64,000 nt of DNA from Ypsolopha sequella (GCA_934047225.1 OW204000.1:19610001-19674000), one strand, 5' to 3'; shown: positions 22,113-33,595, counted from the stretch's first letter. A program made the numbers and translations. The notes: generated from the letters alone by a model not told the origin.

Positions 22113-23136
22113 TCTATTTCGGACCGCAGTGTTAGTGTTTATTCATTAATTCATTCATACTGACAAAGAAAAGGTAAAATAACTTTGAATTATCATGATA
22201 GACACTATCACACACACACTTACACCCTCACAGAATGCTTTTTTGTAAAAATATATGCTTTTATTTTATTTTAAATGTTAATTTGTGAATAGTTACAATA
22301 TTGAAACAATTTTGTAATTACTCTTGTCCAAAATACAATTTCACCTAGAGACACGTAAAAGACTTGTTTATTTGCTCATAGTATACAGGCAGGCGTTGGT
22401 GACTGTTTTTACAGTTATACTATCACAGTTACCAACGATTCATTTAAATGTTATTTAACATACAATATTCAGGTCGAATTCTTTGTTTAAATGATTTATT
22501 ATATGTTCTAGTAATCTAAGTTTAATTACCTATGTATGTTATTTGTATATTGATTTGTCACAATAAACAATTTTATGATTTTATTTTTCAGATTTTTTTT
22601 AAAACTTAAATAACAATTTATATCTAATATTTTTATGATTATCCTTAACTTTGTACAGTTTTTTGTATGAGCTTTTTACAAAGTTGGCGCGTAACAAGCA
22701 AAAACCTTTTGAAAACGGCAAACTAACAAAGGAAGGTTGAGCTTTCTGAAGCTATAAAGAAAGCTTTGAAAATACAGATCGTAGTTGCGAAGCAGTTGCG
22801 TGAAAGTCGTGATACAACGCCAAAAATTAAGGCGATACCAAAAAAAAATGGGTTTTTTCGAATCCATTTACTCCACTATAACGTCATATCTACGTATTTT
22901 ATTTTTGGGTAAATGTTTATTGAGTACTTGATTAAGATTCTTACTGAAGAAAAACGCGATTGGATGTAATTTTCTTGAGAGAATTTAATTCCGAAAAGAC
23001 CTCTAAATTGTTTTATTTTTTCCTGTAATTCTGAAATGCTAACTAATTTCATTGTGAAATTGCATTCAAAATGTGGATATTATGTATTTGTAAAGTAAAA
23101 AATATTTTTGACAAAATAGCTTAGTACATTTTATAT

Positions 23137-23247
23137 TAATAAAAAACCGACTTTTTGCTACTTTTCCACAAATCCGTCCCAGTCGCACTGAGGGTTTTCT
23201 CGCATATGGAGTAACAGGGACGCTAAAACTTTTACGTATCACCTTAA
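23137..23247 (-). mobile_element. Family-1 TTAA element, end fragment
   Basis: The motifs 'aatccgtccca', 'ctcgcatatggagtaacagg' and the terminal 'ccttaa' (TTAA at 23244-23247) are the complement of the first ~110 bases of 33985-34640. Confidence 0.6.
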
Positions 23248-23370
23248 ACCGTAATGAACGCAGGTTGGGTTTTTAAAAACATAATCGTATTTTGTGTACC
23301 AACTGTGACACAATATGAGACATTGGAACACGAGTGCTTGTTACGACACGAACAAAGTGAGTTTCGTAAT

Positions 23371-23722
23371 AGACTGCACGGGTGTCCTAATGTCTAATTA
23401 TGTCCAGTTGGACACAATACTTTGGCTACAACCATCAAAAATATCGTTTGCGCGTGACATTATTTAAAATATTTTCAACTAACAATTTCACGAAAAATGA
23501 GAACAAGAACACTAGTTCATGAACCTCAGGTGCGTCGTCTGGTATTGCTGCCTGAAGACCAATCAGAACCGACTAAGAGAAAAGAGGGATATTTCTCGTC
23601 GCTGTGTTTGATTGGCTCGTTAGCGGTATTAAATTGGACCAATCACGGCATAGAATATATTTTTGATGGTCGTTGATAAAGCCTTGTGTCCAACTAGACA
23701 TAATTAGACACTCGTGCAGTCT
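23371..23722. mobile_element. MITE with ~70-bp TIR 'agactgcacg'
   Basis: 'agactgcacgggtgtc' and 'gacactcgtgcagtct' are the termini. The arms continue through 'taattatgtccagttggaca' and 'accatcaaaaatat' with a few gaps. The core contains 'gattggctcgttagcgg'. Flanks 'gtaat' and 'gttat' may be a diverged target duplication. Confidence 0.8.
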
Positions 23723-23753
23723 GTTATAAAACTGTTATAAAACTCGTGTCCTC

Positions 23754-24174
23754 TTAAAGTGATATATCGTCCGTGCAAAGGTCCCCGTTACTCCAGGCGG
23801 AAAGACCCGCAGTGCGAGAGGGACGGAATCGGGGAAAATTGATAAAAAGTCGGTTTTAAATTAATACAAAATTAACTAAAATAGCTTTGAAAATTTCCGT
23901 AACCGTAATTTAGGTATTGTTAAACCCCATCTAAATATATATTTTTGAAGTCTGTATGCTATTACAATTTGTCAGAATATCAAAATTTTGCGAATTTGCG
24001 ACCTCATTTTAATAATTATTTCTATCAAGTGAAATTCCTCTAATCGCGTTTCTGATAGACCAAAATCTAGAAAAAGGTTCCAAAATTGTTATACTAATGT
24101 ATTTAATTTGGGACTTCTTTTGAACAGCAGATAAATAACTTCAAAAAGTGGCCATTTTGACGATATACCCTTAA
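23754..24174 (+). mobile_element. TTAA-ended element related to family 1
   Basis: The left end 'ttaaagtgatatatcgtc' and right end 'gacgatatacccttaa' are inverted repeats. Inner blocks ('cagtgcgagagggacgga', 'aatcgcgtttctgat') align loosely with family 1. Its right TTAA (24171-24174) is also the left TTAA of the next element. Confidence 0.7.
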
Positions 24175-24594
24175 GAGGCTATGCGAATTTTATTTTTGTC
24201 ACTGTCACTCCAAGCGAAAAATCGCGCAGTGCGAGAGGGGCGGATTCAAGGCAAAAGGGAAAAAAGTTGGTTTTATATTTTTATTAAAAAAACTAAAATA
24301 GCTAGCAAAATTTCAAATATCAAATTTCTAGATATTGTTAAAACACACCTAATAAAATATGTTTGAGTTCTGTATATGGTTCCTATTCGTCAAACGAGGA
24401 GAAAAAGTGTGTTTGAAGACCAAATTTCAACAATTAATTATATAGAGGAAAATTTATCCAAACATGTTTTCCAATTTCAAAACCTTAGATTATATAGTCA
24501 AAATGCATATACCAGAATTTGATTATAGTTTTCCGTGTATTTTATGAAAAACACGGAAAAGAAACACCCGTATTTATTTCGCATATAGCCTTAA
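24171..24594 (+). mobile_element. TTAA-ended element, family 2, full length
   Basis: The 424-bp copy has TIRs 'ttaagaggctatgcgaa' and 'cgcatatagccttaa'. It includes 'gcgcagtgcgagaggggcgg' and a small hairpin 'ttccgtgtattttatg ... aacacggaa' near the right end. It is the best reference copy for 19074-19415, 26841-27758 and 30731-31205. The 61-codon frame at its start is repeat-borne. Confidence 0.8.
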
Positions 24595-25244
24595 TGTCTC
24601 AATGTCGCAGTTGCACAAAATACTATTCTAACTGAAATAGCGAAGTGCAAATCCCCATTTTCATTACAGGCCGCATTAAACCTAGAAGACGGTAGTCATA
24701 AAGGACTGGCTTGAGGTCTCAGCTTGCACTTCTTATGGCCGTTACTTTCTGAGGCGGGAAAATACTAGGAAAATACGATATTTTCCAAGTTTTACCGCAC
24801 CAGAGCGCATCGTAAATTCTTGTAATTGCGAACAGAAACAAAATAATAACAGCTTTACAACATAAACATGTCTATCTTTAGATAATAAGTGAAACTTGGT
24901 TCTTAAATATTTATAATATTTTAGATTAAGGGGCTTCAGAAGCAAAACTGCGTTTACAGACGTTTTTAAATTGGTTTAAACTTTCTATATGAATATTACA
25001 AAACTTTGAAAAAAATATATCACACATATCGACCCATGTCCCGTAATTGTGATGTTTTAAAATCTTAAAAGCTTTAACCTACAACGAGAAAATAAATACC
25101 TTTAATAACCTTTCAAATGCTTTAAAAAACTGATAAATAGTTTAAACTTTTTAAATTCAAAAGAGACAATGTTAAAACTTATACACACACACGAGCAATA
25201 CAAAAATCTAACACAATGATGTTTAAAACTTTTAAATATCAAAC

Positions 25245-25390
25245 TTAACACATGTGAAAAGCATTATTTTCTCTATTTTGCGCTACGCGGCGACACAGCG
25301 ATCGTCGTAACAGCCACTTTGAAATGCACTCTGACATGAACGTTATTTCTATTTCGTTATTGTCGATATTTGTACTGACATATTATGCTT
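25245..25390 (+). mobile_element. Family-3 TTAA element fragment
   Basis: 'cattattttctctattttgc', 'gatcgtcgtaacagccac' and 'gtcgatatttgtactgacat' follow the right half of 29855-30329. The ends are eroded ('agcctctta'). Confidence 0.5.
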
Positions 25391-25964
25391 ACTGAAGCCT
25401 CTTAAAATTAATTTATTTGTTAAGGGAAAAGGATCATAGTTTCATGCCGTACAAAAAGAATTGTCGTCTCAGTTGTACGCTTATGGATAAAATCGAATAA
25501 AAATTAAAATAACTTTATCTATCGCCCAACTTTTGCTTCCTATCTGTATTGAAATTTTGGGTAATCAACATGTTTCAAAAATACAATAAAGTACTCAGAA
25601 ATCTTGTATTTTGTGCTCCAAAACTTCTCATTTCCACACAGATTTTTCTCAAATAACAAAATTTTTTTAACAGTTTGAATAGTTATTGACCCCGTGGTAG
25701 TTCATAAACATTTGAAAAATGCAGCAGTTTGGTATGTAGGCTAAATAGGATAGCAATAAAACGTTAAGAGCAAGGACACGAAATCGCAGTAAAAAGTTAC
25801 CGTCTAGCCTTAACTTTGTTACCTAAATTTCATTATTTTAGTAAATTGTAAAGTTAAGAAATAATAGGACATAACCTATAAAATTGCCGTTTTCTATGGA
25901 GAATTTGAAGGAAATTTAACTTTCTGTACTAACATTTTTCATTATTTTTGAATGTTAAATCCAT

Positions 25965-26004
25965 CAGCCCGTATTCGTCCACTGCTGGACATAGGCCTTC
26001 CCCA
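25965..26004 (-). repeat. RTE LINE terminal fragment
   Basis: 'gtccactgctggacatagg' is the complement of the terminal RTE coding tail seen at 9286 and 49378. Only about 40 bases remain. Confidence 0.5.
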
Positions 26005-26334
26005 TTTATAGAAATAGCAAAAGTTTATTTGTCTAGAAAAACACATAAAAGTAACACGACATAATTAAACACAAAAATACATTAAACAAAAAGGAGACAG
26101 CTCAGCATATGCTGTGAGCATGGTAAAACATGTCTACACAGCGCTGATTTTCAGCTGATCCTGTATCATCTACAATTAAACATAAATTTCGGTAGGTGAT
26201 GCACAATATACAAGCAACTATTCTACGATATAACAATAAAATAAAATAAAAAAATATATATAAAAAAAAATTACACACCAATTACAATTTTGCAGAAACA
26301 AAAATAAATTTAAATTAAAACCACTATTGAAAAA

Positions 26335-26445
26335 TTGGCACTTGGTGAAACTTGAAACACATCACACACTTTAAATTAGAAAGAAATAAAGTGAAACTAT
26401 AAGTACAAGTGTTTTAATTCAAGATGTAAAGACCTATTATTTATC
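26335..26445. mobile_element. Inverted Penelope-like fragment
   Basis: 'cacttggtgaaacttgaaac' is the complement of a block at 35800-35820, and is followed directly by 'aaagtgaaactataagtaca' in the other orientation. The same two blocks lie in order downstream of the hammerhead-like half-motif at 35714. This head-to-head arrangement resembles the palindromic inserts at 19814 and 29131, but no ribozyme core remains. Confidence 0.4.
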
Positions 26446-26940
26446 GCAACACTTGCTAGATATAACAAGCAATATCATATAGACAACTTGAGGAAATGGT
26501 ACTACCCTACACTGTACTAGAGAAAATTCAATTACGCCTCTACAAGTGAGTATAGAAAGAAACAACCTTGCCCCACTTCACGTAACCGAGTCTTTGGCTT
26601 GTGATAATAATTTTAGTACCAAGACTTTATAAGACGGGAGAGACTGGTCCTAAATATTTTAACAGGCGTTGTTATATCACTGAGCACCTGTATTTTTCTG
26701 CGGCCTTAGTACCTTACCCTCAACATAAATATTATAGTATCGTGTATAAATGCACTGCTCCTCATTTTGGTAGATGGAACTTTCGTTGATGGTACATCGT
26801 GAACAATTTACGGGCTACCCTGCTGAACATTAGGCCTCATTTAAGAGGCTATGCGAATTTTATTTTTGTCACTGTCACTCCAAGCGAAAAATCGCGCAGG
26901 GGCGGATTCAGGGCAAAAAGGAAGAAAGTTGATTTTATAT

Positions 26941-27179
26941 AAAATTTATTGAAAAAGGCGTTACTTTGCGGAAGTCCATCATGAATTTGTGGATATATTA
27001 ATAATTTGCAATATTCCGCTAAACACTGTTACCATGCGATTCAAAATGCAGACTCAAGCAAGCATAAAACATGCACAAGCAAAGCAAGCAGTACGAGCAC
27101 AAAGTAAATCTTAAATCACAAGCAAGAAAACTTATCGACACGTGTTTCGCCTCTAAACGCCGGCATCCTCGGGATGTGT
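26941..27179 (-). mobile_element. 239-bp hammerhead-bearing insert with 8-bp target duplication
   Basis: Flanked by TTTTATAT at 26933-26940 and 27180-27187; the empty site is intact in 24171-24594. Read on the minus strand the insert starts with a hammerhead-like motif (27130-27176): helix I AUC/GAU, core CCGAGGA (one change), stem II GCC/GGC with a 10-nt loop, GAAAC, ACGU, then GUC. It ends 'caataaatttta'. Unlike the others it is not a palindrome. A short retroposed RNA led by a ribozyme would look like this. Confidence 0.7.
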
Positions 27180-27395
27180 TTTTATATTTTTATTAAGAAA
27201 ACTAAAATAGCTAGCAAAATATCAAATCTCAAGATATTGTTTAAACACACCTAATAAAATATGTTTGAGTCCTTTATATGGTTCCTATTCGTCAAACGAT
27301 GAGAAAAAGTATGTTTGAAGACCCCATTTCAACAATTATTTCTATCGAAGAAAATTTATCCAAACATGTTTTCCAATTTCAAAACCCTAGATGAT

Positions 27396-27662
27396 ACAAG
27401 GTGACTTTTTGATCATCGTCCAAATTCATACTGGTGGCTTGGTAAGTGATCAGTATCATGGATCAATAACAATTTTGGTAAAATGCGTAAAATGAAATTT
27501 CGACTCCCCATAGTGATTCACTCAGGACTGGAACTGAATTTCTATGGAAAGCCGAAATTTCATTTTACGAATTTCACAAAAATTGTTACTGATCCAAGAT
27601 ACTGATCACTTATCAAGCCTCCAGTATGAATTTGGACGATGATCAAAAAGTCACCTTGTATA
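27396..27662. mobile_element. TA-target foldback MITE, copy 3
   Basis: Starts 'caaggtgactttttgatcat' and ends with the exact complement. Arms of ~110 bp are almost perfect, so this is the youngest of the three copies. It interrupts 'ccctagat...tatagtcaaa' of the family-2 host, leaving TA on both sides. Confidence 0.88.
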
Positions 27663-27892
27663 GTCAAATTGCATATACCCGGAATTTATTAACATTTTCC
27701 GTGTATTTCATGAAATACACAGAAAAGGAACAACCGTATTTAATATATACGGCCTTAATATCCAACTTTGAAATAGTGATTTCGAGAAAAATATAAGTGC
27801 TTGACAGAGAAGGATTCAATTAAGATAAAAACAAGGGTGCCACAACCTTACGGTTTCATTTCTCTTCCAAACGGTGTTATTTTATCATATAT

Positions 27893-28158
27893 CATCGCGA
27901 TATGAATCCCCGAGGAGGTGTCAGAGGTGTTCCGAGTGTGAACTGTAATTCCATACTCGGTACACCCGCGTTTCGCCGACGAATATTAGGTACGTCCCAA
28001 CGTGATGGGTTGTGAACCCTATCGCCGCCGTACTTCTTGCACAAATACACGCTTTTTAGGGCATGCAGGTTTCCTTACGATGTTTTCCTTCACCGTTCAA
28101 AGTGGTAAGTAAGAACAAATACTATGCACATAAATTCCGAAAAATTCATTTGGTTGTC
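27893..28158 (-). repeat. SINE body, tRNA head missing
   Basis: 'tgaatccccgag', 'gcatgcaggtttccttacga' and 'cttcaccgttcaaagtggta' match the body of the full SINE at 54267-54620. The match stops before the A/B-box head, as expected for 5' truncation. Confidence 0.7.
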
Positions 28159-28486
28159 TGCAAAGTTCTCAACAGCTTCTTTCGTTTCGCTCGTAACTCA
28201 AAATTGATACAATTTAAAAGAAAAAGTGCACAAGTCTGAATTGTTATTTAACTAATCAAACGAACCATTGTTAAAAGTTATAGTTACATACAACTTTCGA
28301 CAAATGCGATATAAAATAAATTGAGTTTTGTGAACGGTTCAATGCTGCTGAAGCAAATTTCATTATTCAAAAAAACGATATTTTATATTACAAAACAAAT
28401 TTTTAAACTGTAATTACTGACTATGTTATTCTTGTGGCTCAAAAAATAAAGTTTTATTCTAGCGAGTATCAAATAACGACCACAAT

Positions 28487-28770
28487 TTTAGGGTTCCGTA
28501 CCCAAAGGGTAACCAACGGGACCCTATTACTAAGACTCCGCTGTCCGTCTGTCTGGTCGTCTGTCACCAGGCTGTATCTTATAAACCGTGATAGTTAGAC
28601 AGTTGAAATTTTCACAGATGATGTATTTTTGTTGCCGCTATAACAACAAATACTAAAAAATACAATAAAATAAATATTTAAGAGGGCTCCCATACAACAG
28701 ATATGTTTTATGCCGTTTTTATAGATAATGGTACGGAACCCTTCGTGCGCGACTCGCACTTGGCCGGTTT
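28487..28770 (-). repeat. 'agggttccgtac' repeat, near full length
   Basis: Reads 'tttagggttccgtaccc' to 'gcgcgactcgcacttggccg'. It is close to the copy at 401-690 in content and length but on the opposite strand. Confidence 0.75.
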
Positions 28771-29045
28771 TTTTTTTGCCACCGTTGTTATTTTATCATC
28801 ATTATTCGCTGTAGACTCTGCGAGGCAACCTAAAAGGCTTGCAATGAATAACCCCATTTCTAATTCCATTAAAACCATTATTATCTCAGCTCAGACACGT
28901 CGTTTAAAGTATAAAGTAACCTGAATGACTCATAAAAGCTGTGTAGGAGTAAGCTTCTCCGTCAGATGTTCAACATTTAGAACCAATCACTAAAGTAGTT
29001 TAAAGCTACGAGAACTGCTTATTTAAGAGCTGTTTAGCAGCCAGA

Positions 29046-29645
29046 TTGTGAAAAACCCGCCTTTTTCGAAACAGAACACTTATATTTAAAATTTAATCAA
29101 TAGTTCCTCAATGAAACCTCATTATTACCTGATTTATTTAAAAACGGCTCACCTCAATACGTGTTATGATCGGGAAAGCCGACCAGTTTCAGCAGATTTA
29201 GACTGCCTTCATCTGGGCGGGTAAAGACGTTTACGCGACGACGTTACGTTACGACGTTACGCCTCACACTGTGAGGCGTAACGTCGTCGCGTAAACGTCT
29301 TTATCCGTCCAGATGAAGGCAGTCTAAATCTGCTGAAACTGGTCGGCTTTCCCGAACACAACACGTATTGAGGTGAGCCGTTTTTATATAAATCATGAAT
29401 TATCCTCAAGCCTCATTTAATTCTATAATTATTATTACCTATGTATTGTGTATGCTGTCATAGCAAAGTTTCCATTGGTTTCTGTAAACTTTAAAATTCT
29501 AATTTACAGAACCCAGTGAAAACTTTGGGATGACAGTTTACACAAAACATAGGTAGGTAATAAGGTTTTGTTGAATAACTACTGAGTAAATTTAGAATAT
29601 AAGTGTTCTGTTTCGATTAATTAGAAAAAGGCGGGTTTTTTACAA
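29046..29645. mobile_element. Foldback element with TIR 'tgtgaaaaacccgcc', interrupted
   Basis: The left end 'gtgaaaaacccgccttttt' is inverted at the right as 'aaaaaggcgggttttttac'. Arms continue through 'acctatgtattgtgtatg' and 'cataggtaggtaataagg'. The 300-bp hammerhead palindrome (29131-29430) is inserted in the left arm. A second copy lies at 41120-41447. Confidence 0.75.
29131..29430. mobile_element. 300-bp palindromic hammerhead-bearing insert with 10-bp target duplication
   Basis: Flanked by ATTATTACCT at 29121-29130 and 29431-29440. Arms from 'aaaacggctcacctcaatac' to its complement near 29388 are close to perfect. Each arm holds a motif: 29306-29350 on plus (core CAGAUGA, stem II GCAG/CUGC, GAAAC-UG-GUC, helix I GUC/GGC) and 29178-29218 on minus (helix I GCC/GGC). 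A third copy of the motif is at 58217-58258. The ~40-base right end ('atgaattatcctcaagcctc') lies outside the palindrome and recurs inverted at 56770-56815. Confidence 0.75.
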
Positions 29646-29854
29646 CCCTGTAACCCTATTATATCTCCGAAAGTGTGTTTGTTGTAGCAACAGAGTAACG
29701 GATCGACGTGATTTTTTGTATAGAGATAGTTTATGGGCCGAAGAGTGACATAGGCTACTTTTTATCCCGGGGAAATGCAAACGAAATCAGCGTGGGCGAA
29801 GCCGCGTGCAAAAGCTAATGAATGCATAAATGGAGAGGTCTCGGAACAGTACTA

Positions 29855-30329
29855 TTAAGGCCCTTACTATTGCCAAATGGGTACTTTCTAAAGCCTACTG
29901 CTATTTTATGGCCAAACCAAAAATAATAAAAAAATGTATTATGAATAATCAACTCTTAGACCACATATGCAACATTTTTCTTTTTCATACCACCAAAACT
30001 TCTACATGAATTATTTTTTTTACTGAATGGTGTTTTTTGACCTCAAATTCCCTACTGCTCCTGAGTGGCTTGGCCGATTGAATTCATCTATGCTTTGATA
30101 AATAGATAAACTTTATAGCTATAAACATAACATAAGATTATTCAATCGAGTAATCACGTCCAAGTGAAAAGTATAATTTTCTCCTATTTCGCCATATCAA
30201 GGACGCAGCGAGCGTCGTAACAGCCACTATGCATTGCGCGCTGATATGAACGTTATTTCAATGTCGTTTCCGTTGATATTTGTAGTGACAAATATCGAGC
30301 TGCTAATTTGGCGATTGTAATCGCCTTAA
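29855..30329 (+). mobile_element. TTAA-ended element, family 3, full length
   Basis: 475 bp from 'ttaaggcccttactattgcc' to 'gtaatcgccttaa'. It contains a small stem 'tatttgtagtgacaaata' near the right end. Two more near-identical copies are at 47389-47862 and 62104-62577. TTAA ends suggest a piggyBac-type transposase source, which is inference. Confidence 0.8.
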
Positions 30330-30730
30330 TAAAACACAGAATATTGGGTTTTAGGAAAAACAAACTGAGACGAACTGTTAATGACTTTGATAGCTTTTTA
30401 GGTATTGTAAATAAAAGTCTGGTTGCTGAAAACAATATAATTCAAAAATAGTCAACAGGACGTATCAAAAATACATAGATAATATAAAAAATTAAAAAGG
30501 ATGTGGCTTCAGCCACACGAACATTGTTCCAAATATGTCCATTTCTTTTAAATTTTACACCTTGAATCGATTATTTACTTTTGTTCGTACATCATTATTC
30601 TTTTACGTTTGTGTGGCCACATTGAAAGTAACAATTTTTTTTGAGATATAACTTTTTCGCGGGCGATAATAAGAACTGTTGTCTAATAAAACTTAATGTC
30701 GATTCGGTGACTAAACTTAATTATAATAAA

Positions 30731-31205
30731 CTAAGAGGCTATGCGAATTTTATTTTTGTCACTGTCACTCCAAGCGAAAACACGCTCAGTGCGAGAGGGG
30801 CGAATTCAGGGCGAAAAATGATAGTTTTATAAAAAAACTAAAATAGCTAGCAAAATTTAAAATATCAATACTCAATACTCAATACTCAATATGTTTATTG
30901 CAAGCATAATGTACATTAAAGATGTTACATAAAATTTCAAATCTCTAGATATTGTTGAAACACACCTAATAAAATATGTTTGAGTTAAGTATATAGTTCC
31001 TATTCGTCAAACGAGGAGAAAAAGTGTGTTTGAAGACCTCATTTCAACAATAATTTTATCGAGGAAAATTTAAACATGTTTTCCAATTTCAAAACCCTAG
31101 ATTAAATAGTCAAAATGCTTATACCAGAAATTTATTAAAATTTTCCGTGTATTTCATGAAATACACAGAAAAGAAACACCCGTATTTTTTTCGCATATCG
31201 CCTTG
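30731..31205 (+). mobile_element. TTAA-ended element, family 2, with a LINE-tail insertion
   Basis: Starts 'ctaagaggctatgcg' (TTAA decayed to CTAA) and ends 'tcgcatatcgcctt'. An insertion at about 30866-30930 carries 'aatactc' repeated three times and an inverted polyA-signal-like 'tttattg'. The target 'aaaatttmaaat' is duplicated (30852-30863 and 30931-30942, one mismatch). Confidence 0.75.
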
Positions 31206-32322
31206 TCAGTACAGAAAGAAAAAGATATAACGCTTAAATTTAGTTTAGGCCTGTCAAATAAGTTAAATCATGTTACACCGAATTGACGTCAGACATTAAG
31301 GCACTGTAATATAATTTAGTAGTTATGGAATCGCTTTAGTACATCTGTCTATCACAACCTTTTAGTTCCTAAGCCATTAATTAGATTAAGGAAGCTTGGC
31401 ATAATAATCTAATTTTAAGAAACTTTGTTGGGTTCAAAATTACTTTAAAGTTAGTTTTGCTCACAGTTCTACACTATTTGTGTCCGCTTACTTATCTCGG
31501 TCTCAACAATTAAGTGGATGGCATACCCTAGCAACTTTTTTTATTAACCGTCCAGCACAACAAGTCTAATGAAGACTTTATTTGCTTTTCATAGAGGCGA
31601 TTATATGTTGGCTCTTTGGCCTCTTTTTCTTGGACGGGTAATACTAGTGACCACGGAGCGAAACAACAAATTGGTATGTTTTTAGCTAATACTGAAATAT
31701 TTTGTAGGGAAAAAATATTGAATTTAGGTGATATACCTTCATATTTCTATTACCTATTTTATGAAAGAAAAATAAAGTTGATCTTTTAACCGCGTTCTTG
31801 AAGCGAACGTTTGAAAACCAAAAAAATAGAGGGTGCAAAACATTTTTTTTTGACAAAAGTATAAATCTTAGTACATTGTTTATACGTAAGATCCCTAAAG
31901 AAAAGATTAATAAATCAAATGTATTTTTTTCAATACAAGGAGAGTCCGAATTTCTTCAAACGAATCTTAGATAGCCTGGGGTTGGTCATGCTCTAGGCTC
32001 AGGTACAGTCTTAACGGACCGGATACGGATCTAGAAACCAGCGAGGGAAATCGGTGTTGATTTATAGGAGACTTCCGGTTTCGATGCGGAAACGGAAGGT
32101 CAAGATCTCTGCATTTTCAGGTGGATAAGAAATGTATGTATATATTTATGTCGCAGTAGAAGTCTACCTCAACGGTTTGCACTGGAATATATTTAATGGA
32201 TATTCTGATGACATTGTACGTATGTTATTAACCCGTAAGCTATGAAAAGAACTTTCAAAGAAATCCTCTGCGCAATTTAGTACCATAAAAAATAAATAAA
32301 TATACTACACAAATGTAAGATA

Positions 32323-33595
32323 CGAGGGTAAATCCAAAAGTTCTAAGCCCGACCGTGAAAATGAAAGAAAAGTGGGTTCAAAATTATTTTTATTTTTCGA
32401 CATAGTCTCCATCTAGATCAACACACTTCTTCCACCTGACCTGCAACCAGTTTATACCCTCGAAAAAAAATATTCCGGAAGGTCGTCAAAATAGTCATTA
32501 ACTGCGACTATCACTTCTTCTCTAGTCGAATATTTTAATCCCACCAAGTGTTTTTTTAAATTTGGAAAGAGATTATAGTCAGAGGGGGCTAAATCCGGCC
32601 AATAAGGTGGGTGAGGCAGCAACTCGTAACCACATTCATGGATCACAGCCATCGTTTCAACCGAAGTGTGAACTCGTGCATTGTCTTGAAGAAACAAAAC
32701 TCTCTTACGCAACATCCCCGGCCGTTTTTCTTTTATTTCTTCGCGAAGTTTTCGTAATAGGTTACAATAATAGCGTGAATTTATAGTTTCACCTTTAGGT
32801 AAATAATCCAATAAAATAACTCCCTTCGAATCCCAAAAAACAGATGCCATGACTTTGTTGGCTGACAAAACGCACTTGGCCTTTTTCGGCGTGGGTGAGC
32901 TAGATCTTTTCCGTTTGGATTGCTGTTTTGTTTCAGGAGTATGGTGATGAACCCAGCTTTCATCCATGGTAACAAAAAGAGACATAAAATCCTCAGCATC
33001 TGCCTCAAAAAGTTCCAAACAGTCACGCGAAATTGTGAATCGAACTCGTTTTTGGTCAGCTGAAAGCAATAAACCTTACGGAACCCCAATTCTACAGTTA
33101 TAATGTTTTGCACTCGGCCATAACTGATGCCTGTGATCTCAGGTATCCTACTAATGGTCAATCGTCGGTCTCCTAGGATGAGATCACAAATTTTGTCAGT
33201 GTTTTCTTTAGTGGTAGACGTTGAAGGCCTTCCGCTCCTTGGGTCATCTTCAATGGTCTCCCAACCGCGTTTAAATTCAGCTACCCACTTTTTGACAGTG
33301 GAATACGATGGAGCAGATTCCCCTAATGTTGTTTCCATATCTTAATGAATCTCTTTAGGTGAAAGACCTTTTTTATTGAGGTACTTAATCACAGCACGGT
33401 GTTAAATTTTCTCCATTGTGAAAAATCCCGTCAGACTGCGTTAAACAAAATATCACAAAAAAATAATAGCTTGCAGTATCGAACTTCAACTTCACACAAT
33501 CAATCACGAAAAAACATACTAACAAATGACGGTAGATTTACAAAGATTTGATACCTCTTTGTAGGTCGGGCTTAGAACTTTTGGATTCACCCTCG
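32323..33595 (-). mobile_element. mariner element, near complete
   Basis: 1273 bp flanked by TA (32321-32322 and 33596-33597). The 32-bp terminal repeats start 'cgagggtaaatccaaaag' and 'cgagggtgaatccaaaag' and differ at one base of 32. Length and TA target fit the mariner family. The enclosed transposase gene is broken (see 32390-33416). Confidence 0.95.
32390..33416 (-). pseudogene. mariner transposase (DD34D), inactivated
   Basis: The frame starts at ATG 33416-33414 (MEK...) and would end at TAA 32392-32390 after GDYVEK. It carries two early in-frame TAA stops (about codons 5 and 25). There is a small deletion plus frameshift near 33065, where the usual W-V-P-R linker is lost. A one-base loss in a T run near 32465 shifts the last ~25 codons. 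The helix-turn-helix part (SYSTVKKWVAEFKRG, GISYGRVQNI) and catalytic residues remain: D in TMDESWVHH, D in FLQDNARVH and D in LAPSDYNLF, with exactly 34 residues between the last two. It cannot make an active enzyme as it stands. Confidence 0.93.

Larger units (their letters stand above)
26841..27758 (+). mobile_element. Family-2 TTAA element carrying two nested insertions
   Basis: Bounded by TTAA at 26841-26844 and 27755-27758, it is interrupted by a 239-bp hammerhead-bearing insert (26941-27179) and a TA-target MITE (27396-27662). With both removed it aligns with 24171-24594. This gives clean empty-site evidence for each insertion. Confidence 0.8.
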
